The position numbers were made by a program, and so were the translations under genes. The notes beneath the pieces were generated by a model, which saw only the letters and a list, made by a program, of their open reading frames with translations, was not told where the DNA came from and made no database searches. 64,000 nt of DNA from Cloeon dipterum. Its lineage: Eukaryota > Arthropoda > Insecta > Ephemeroptera > Baetidae. The stretch lies in assembly GCF_949628265.1 (NCBI RefSeq), contig NC_088788.1, forward strand, positions 13,764,001-13,828,000, in the 5' to 3' direction. Shown here piece after piece: positions 49,101 to 64,000 of this stretch (positions within the stretch are counted from its first letter, which is position 1; each line of letters begins with the position of its first letter).

Positions 49101-51136
49101 TTCCGACTTTTAAACTCTATATGTCTACATATATAAATATAAAGGTGTGCGACGCGAAATTCGAGTGGCGAATCGATTTTTCGATTCAAATAATTGCGTG
49201 CACATCATTTTAACCGTGCTGTTTTGCTGACGAGAACGAATCAAGAACTCGTATATCAGAAGGTTCCAAATGATATGCACACAATTCAATCTGCCAGGAC
49301 CTGTTTGCGAGAGGATGCTCCGCGCATCCCTCGGCCATTAGACGCAAAAGCAAACGCGCATCCATTTCGAATGTCGCGGAAACATCAATTTCGACGCTTA
49401 GCTCGTCGCGCTCTTGACCTCATACGTTCTCCTTAATCAATGTAACAAATTATATATCATCTGCTTCAAAATATGATGAGGTATATTTATCTTAATTTAT
49501 TATAAATTATTAAACGTTTTCGTGCTAAAAATTACTCTGCAAAAATATTTTGTATACATGTATCAATAAATATATTGACGGTAAAAACTTTGCTTTATGA
49601 TTACTCCTAACGTGTTTTCAATAATTAATTTACAGCAACCGTGACATTTGTAAAAATATCATTTATTGAATTTTAAATTAAAATTTGTGTATTAAAATAA
49701 ATATTTAATTGAATTTAAACTCTAAAACACGTCATTGTATAAATACAATTTTAAATTATTGTTTAAATTTTGCTTGCAGATTTAATAATTCATTTCTGAA
49801 ATCATGATCTTGATGCCCAGGAAATGAATTTCCAAAATACTCTATATGGCTTGTTGAAGTGCGACCAATGATTCGTTTATATTTTTCGGCAGAGCGTGCC
49901 TGCGTTGTTTGTTTTTGGCTCTTAAGGTGCTAACTACTCGTCGCAAATCTCAATTACGCCGTGGCACCTTTGTTACTTGTGCACGGACGCTAACACGCAG
50001 GCAAAATCGAATTTTCCACCGTCGCGGCGTCTATGCACACGTATATACCATTTTTCAAAAAGGCAAAACGATCTCTGCATATGCGCGAACGAGAGGAGAG
50101 CAGGAAAAAGCAAGCGCATGGGCAGCTGCAGAAATGCACGATGAGAGAGTTGAGGGGCGTCACGCCTGATTTTCGGCTGAACCGGTCGAATTTGCCACGG
50201 CCGTCGCCGACGAAAAGAGCGGCAGCTGCGCCGCCGCGGCCAAATCACCAAAATCGCAGCGTCCGCAGAAGCACCCAAACTGCTCGCTAACGACACTGCG
50301 CGAGATCGAATTAATTTGGCGCCGAAAATTCATTTTCCATGCCGCCTTAGCACGTCTCGCGCGAGCCAATTAATTAATTACGCACACCTGTTCCTCCTGC
50401 GCCGCGCGCGCCACACCAATTTACAGATAATCTTCGTTGGTTTTCCTTTTCGACGCGCTCTCCATAAATGTGAATCAAAGAGTCTCTCTCTGTTCCATTC
50501 TTCCTCCTGCTCCATGCAGCTCTCGAGTGTCGTTTGCTCGTCAATTGGACACACGCGCTCCGCCTGTTTTCGTCTCATTAACAAAAAGGCGCTCGTCTCT
50601 TGAGAAAAGATTGCGTTCCAGTACTGCTCTTAAAAGCATGAAGGGACTTAATTCAAAAGGTAAATTGTAAATAAACATTTGATTCGCACGTACTAAAGTG
50701 CATAATTTGTAATGAGAGCTACGTAATAAGGAAATTATTACCAAATACTTTACCGTTATTAAATTTTAGCTTAATTTTTTATATATGACATTTCTGTAGA
50801 ATTATAAACAGCTCGCTCCACACCTCACCGAGCAAGATGCATTTAATTCGTTTAATTCCACTGAAAATTTGATTTTCTTCACATTTAAAGGCGAGTAAGA
50901 ATTATATATTTCTCTCTTTTCAAAAATTCATGTTTTGACTGTTGTTAATAGTCCTGACCGTTGATAATAAGACCTATATTTAATCAAAACTAATAAGGAT
51001 AGTAGAGATTATAGAATCCGACCAAATCATAGACAAAAACAATAAAAAAAACAGACGTAAGAAAATAATTTAAATATTTAACATAAGTGCGAATCAGGCA
51101 AAAGGTAAAAGATTAGTATCAAATAGCAAACAATGC
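40660..51136. other. 10.5-kb gene-free region between gsb and the single-CTLD lectin
   Basis: No gene could be supported on either strand. It is a mosaic of AT-rich DNA and CpG-rich islands (about 41.08-41.80, 43.03-43.99, 44.56-44.96, 46.07-46.65, 47.12-47.47, 48.37-48.62, 49.90-50.60 kb). TCF-like CCTTTGAAG occurs at 41178-41186 and, reversed, at 43413-43421. A (GA)15 tract lies at 43157-43186. At 48541 a TCAGT initiator-like word sits in a GC-rich patch, possibly a start site of a non-coding transcript. ORFs in the islands (for example 41466-41831) have biased composition and no domain. Confidence 0.4.
43157..43186. repeat. (GA)15 repeat
   Basis: Thirty bases of uninterrupted GA inside a GC-rich island downstream of gsb. 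Could serve as a GAGA-factor-type site or be a plain microsatellite. Confidence 0.85.
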
Positions 51137-51178
51137 GATAAGTCAAATTTAACAATCATCAAGATTGATAATGATAAG
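51137..51178 (+). promoter_or_regulatory. GATA-motif cluster upstream of the lectin gene
   Basis: GATAAG at 51137-51142, TGATAA at 51166-51171 and TGATAAG at 51172-51178, all within 95 bases of the proposed start codon. GATA sites of this type drive fat-body, blood-cell or gut expression of insect immune genes. The function here is inferred. Confidence 0.4.
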
Positions 51179-51230
51179 ACAATAAAGCGTACTTCAACTG
51201 GGAATCAATGTTGTGCTATAGTCGTTTTTG

Positions 51231-52158
51231 ATGCAACGACACTACTGCAAAAGAATGCTGGTCCTATATTATATCTTAGCTCTCAGCTTCCTGGCATTTT
51301 CAAGCGGAATTGAAATCAAGCCTGATTGCACCACTTTTGGCAAGTAGAATTTTGACATCAGCCTTGAATTAATTATCAAGTTTCCAATCTCAGGAGAGCA
51401 TTTGAATTTGACGAATTTGGAAACTGGAGTGTACGCTGTGCGCAAAGACTTGGTTTGAATAATACCTCACCAAAAATGCTTCTTTTTTTATATTAGACTT
51501 ATCCTTTTTCAGTTCAACTGGGACAACGTGAACTCTTTCTGTGCGTCGCATGACTTGCAGGCGATCACGCTGAACTCGCAGCTCGAATTTAATCTTATCT
51601 CGGCGCAACTGAGTGGTACTTCGCATATATAATATATGGCAATTAAGTTGATTTGTCAGTAGAAATTAAGCTATTTATTTTCCATGTTTCTGCAGAAAAG
51701 GTTCCAGCTAATGGCTACCCCTCATGAATTAGGGCTACAAAACAGTATACATATAGCCGGAATTTCTATAGATGTATGGAAAAATAAAACAGCTCGCTCC
51801 ATACACCGAGAGGATGCTGCAATTAATTTCTTCTGACAATTATGACAACCTCGCGTGTATCTGTCTTCATTTGGTATCTGCCAAGATGATAATTTGTATT
51901 TTTTATTTATGTTTAAATTAACGGAAAACAGCCGAGTTTTGGACGTCAGCTCGTTATGAGTCGGGCGAATTCGTTTGGGCTGAAAACTCCGTACTCCTGC
52001 CGATCAACTCAACCTTGTGGGCCGACGCCGAACCGGACGATTTCCTCACCTCCAACAGGGCCTGCGTGAAAGCGTCGCCAGAGTTGAAACTGTTCGACGA
52101 CGACTGCAGACGGCCTCTTTGGTTTGCCTGCGAAATGCCGGAATCCTGCTACGTTTGA
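51231..52158 (+). CDS. Secreted single-domain C-type lectin
   Basis: Four exons: 51231-51339, 51394-51452, 51513-51615, 51932-52158 (498 nt, 165 aa). A start at 51255 in the same frame is equally possible (157 aa). The N-terminus holds a signal peptide (MLVLYYILALSFLAFSSG), then CTTFG and GVYAVRKDLFNWDNVNSFC, the opening of a CTLD. DLQAITLNSQLEFNLI forms its first helix region, followed by AEFWTSARYESGEFVW and a final DDDCRRPLWFACEMP. Position-equivalent residues to the EPN sugar motif read AEPDD, so classical mannose or galactose binding is doubtful. Intron 1 uses a GC donor (G-GCAAGT). The phases agree at all junctions, and AATAAA follows the stop by 11 bases (52169). It is not close in sequence to the multidomain lectins at 0-18 kb. 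It lies between gsb and gsb-n on the same strand. Confidence 0.82.
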
Positions 52159-52174
52159 AATTTTTGTGAATAAA

Positions 52175-53120
52175 TCTGACTAGATTGATTCATTGAGTCC
52201 GATGTGCGTCATTAATAACAAAAATTGCTACGAGGAAAATGCATTTGCTCGCCTCGTAATAATCAGATCAACATGCGGGGATGAAATGTCGTTGGCGACA
52301 CGAACAATGATTTTTCTAGGCCCAATTACACATCATCCCTCGGCGTGGCACACATATATTTCTCCCCTATTCAAACAGAAGCTCTCTCGGCAGTAAAAAG
52401 CAGCACAGAGAAGGAGAAGAAGTAGCCGCAATCACAGCCCCTTTGCCGGCGAATATGTTTTATTCATTCGGCCTGTCGGTCGGTGGGTCGGTCGGCAGCA
52501 CCAGCGCGGTTCCGGCGAATTAGCGCGCGCGACATTTTCCCAGCGCAGCTGCCGACGTCCCATTCAATTAGTCGGTCACGCCGATTAGCCAGCTGCGACC
52601 CGGCGAAAATAAAACTCGAAACGGCCCCCCGGACGAAGCCCCTCCCCCTTTGAAAAAGTGCCCCCTCGAAAAAGACTACGGCAAAAAAGTCAGACAGCAA
52701 CTCACAAAAACTGCAATGCTCATTTTATTACTACTATGACGAATATTTTTTTCGTTCGAAGCTGTTTAAAATGTTATAAATTAACATAAAAAATGTTGAA
52801 ATTTAAAAAATTAGGCTTCGTGAATCTAAATTTTATTTACATAAAATGGAGATTTTAAACAAATGAATCCAGGGAAGTAAATTATGCAACCAGCGCATCG
52901 CGGGAGCTACCCAGGTTGCTTTATATCGTTCCTCTAACTTACAACTAAATTTATGTTCATAATATATTAAAAATTTATTCAAATGATCATCAAAGTGATG
53001 AAAAAATAATTCATCTTCATGGACGTAACAAGTATGATTAATAATTCTGAGGAGCAATTTTTCTTTTAAATCTCTAGTGTCCCATATTCGATCTCCATAG
53101 TCTATAAAGCTGCACCGTTT
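52175..53120. other. Spacer between lectin gene and gsb-n promoter
   Basis: A GC-rich island (52.38-52.70 kb) with GGTCGGTGGGTCGGTCGG, CAATTAGTCGG and CCTTTGAAA is followed by 400 bases of AT-rich DNA. No ORF with support. Probably gsb-n upstream regulatory sequence. Confidence 0.4.
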
Positions 53121-53128
53121 TATAAAAG
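53121..53128 (+). promoter_or_regulatory. TATA box of gsb-n
   Basis: TATAAAAG preceded by TTT, 208 bases before the gsb-n start codon. It gives a predicted start site near 53150 and a GC-rich leader of about 185 bases. Comparable to the element of gsb at 29759. Confidence 0.6.
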
Positions 53129-53335
53129 TGTGAACTCGTTTCCTGAGCGGAGAACCTTTGGAGAACGGTGCTTGGGAGTTCGGTTACAGCGTGTGGGACT
53201 GCAGGGCAGCCGAGCAAGGGGGAGGGCCGTGGAGCGGCCGGGGGACCGCTAGGCCCGGCCCCCGAGCAACGGCCGGCCGCCCACCGCGACGCAGCCGCCG
53301 CTCCGTGCCGCAGCAGTCACCGACCGGCAGGCCTC

Positions 53336-63599
<10,264 letters not shown>

Positions 63600-64000
63600 G
63601 TTTGCACCAGAGCTATTCAATTTGCCTGCGGTGTTTTTCTCTGCCAAGAGATAGCAAAGTCTGGCGAGAATTTCGAGGGTCGTTTTATGCGCTGCGGAGA
63701 AGGGCGTCCTCCTCGAAATGAGAATATATCTGAGAAAATTGAAGCGAAATAAACCATTTTTACGAGCAGATTAAAAGTTGTGATGCGTCAGCTTGTTTCC
63801 TTATTTTAATGATTAAAAAATATTTGTCATTCAGAACAATCTACACAGTCTCAAGAGTTTTCTTGCAGACTTTCATAAAAAATTTATTTGGGCATTTTTT
63901 CAATTTTTGCATTTTCTTGTCAATGTCACTCGTTTTTTAATTGAAACAACGGTTTTTTCCAAGTTAATTCTTCTGAGTTCTTAAATTGGCATGTATCTAA
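63600..64000 (+). other. gsb-n 3' end or next intron
   Basis: No further coding exon is visible. AATAAA at 63748-63753 could be the gsb-n poly(A) signal if the gene stops at 63599. Otherwise this is the start of an intron that follows the GTGAGT donor at 63596. Confidence 0.45.

Overview
This is genomic DNA from an arthropod, most likely an insect. It has small spliceosomal introns, an AT-rich background and neighbouring gooseberry (gsb) and gooseberry-neuro (gsb-n) Pax3/7 genes. The species cannot be named from the sequence. All gene models below were joined by hand from splice signals, reading phase and comparison between paralogs.

1-18.6 kb, minus strand: three tandem, structurally identical 24-exon genes (512-5358, 6936-11452, 14074-18611; 896, 853 and 850 codons). 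Each encodes a secreted mosaic: signal peptide, short Cys-containing segment, Thr/Ser-rich mucin-like region, C-type lectin domain (CTLD) A, CTLD B, a six-cysteine odorant-binding-protein (OBP, PBP/GOBP-type) domain, then CTLD C. The OBP part has the classic spacing C-X25-C-X3-C-X41-C-X8-C-X8-C. This lectin-OBP fusion is the most unusual thing in the window. Broken remains of further copies lie at 1-110, 6.04-6.13 kb and 6.59-6.78 kb.

19.2-21.9 kb, minus strand: a four-exon leucine-rich-repeat-like gene (553 aa). A relic of the same gene at about 11.94-12.4 kb has lost all its repeat exons, so the duplicated unit was lectin-OBP gene plus LRR gene.

22-29.7 kb: mostly empty, apart from a two-exon secreted peptide with one chitin-binding type-2 (peritrophin-A) domain (25930-26744, plus).

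29.7-64 kb, plus strand: gsb (29.76-40.64 kb, six exons, 366 aa), a single-domain secreted C-type lectin (51231-52158), and gsb-n (53.12 kb to at least 63.6 kb). Both gooseberry genes have a TATA box and a tiny first exon ending ...GYPFQ-G. They carry paired domain, octapeptide and Ser50 paired-class homeodomain. Here they are head-to-tail on one strand, whereas the Drosophila pair is divergently transcribed. Their paired-box exons are nearly identical (15 synonymous differences in 314 nt, identity continuing into the upstream intron), which points to gene conversion. The long introns and flanks are a mosaic of GC-rich islands in AT-rich DNA with recurrent TCF-like and octamer/homeodomain-like motifs, as expected of developmental regulatory DNA. 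A small TIR element family (9.66, 16.8 and 61.6 kb) and several microsatellites complete the window.
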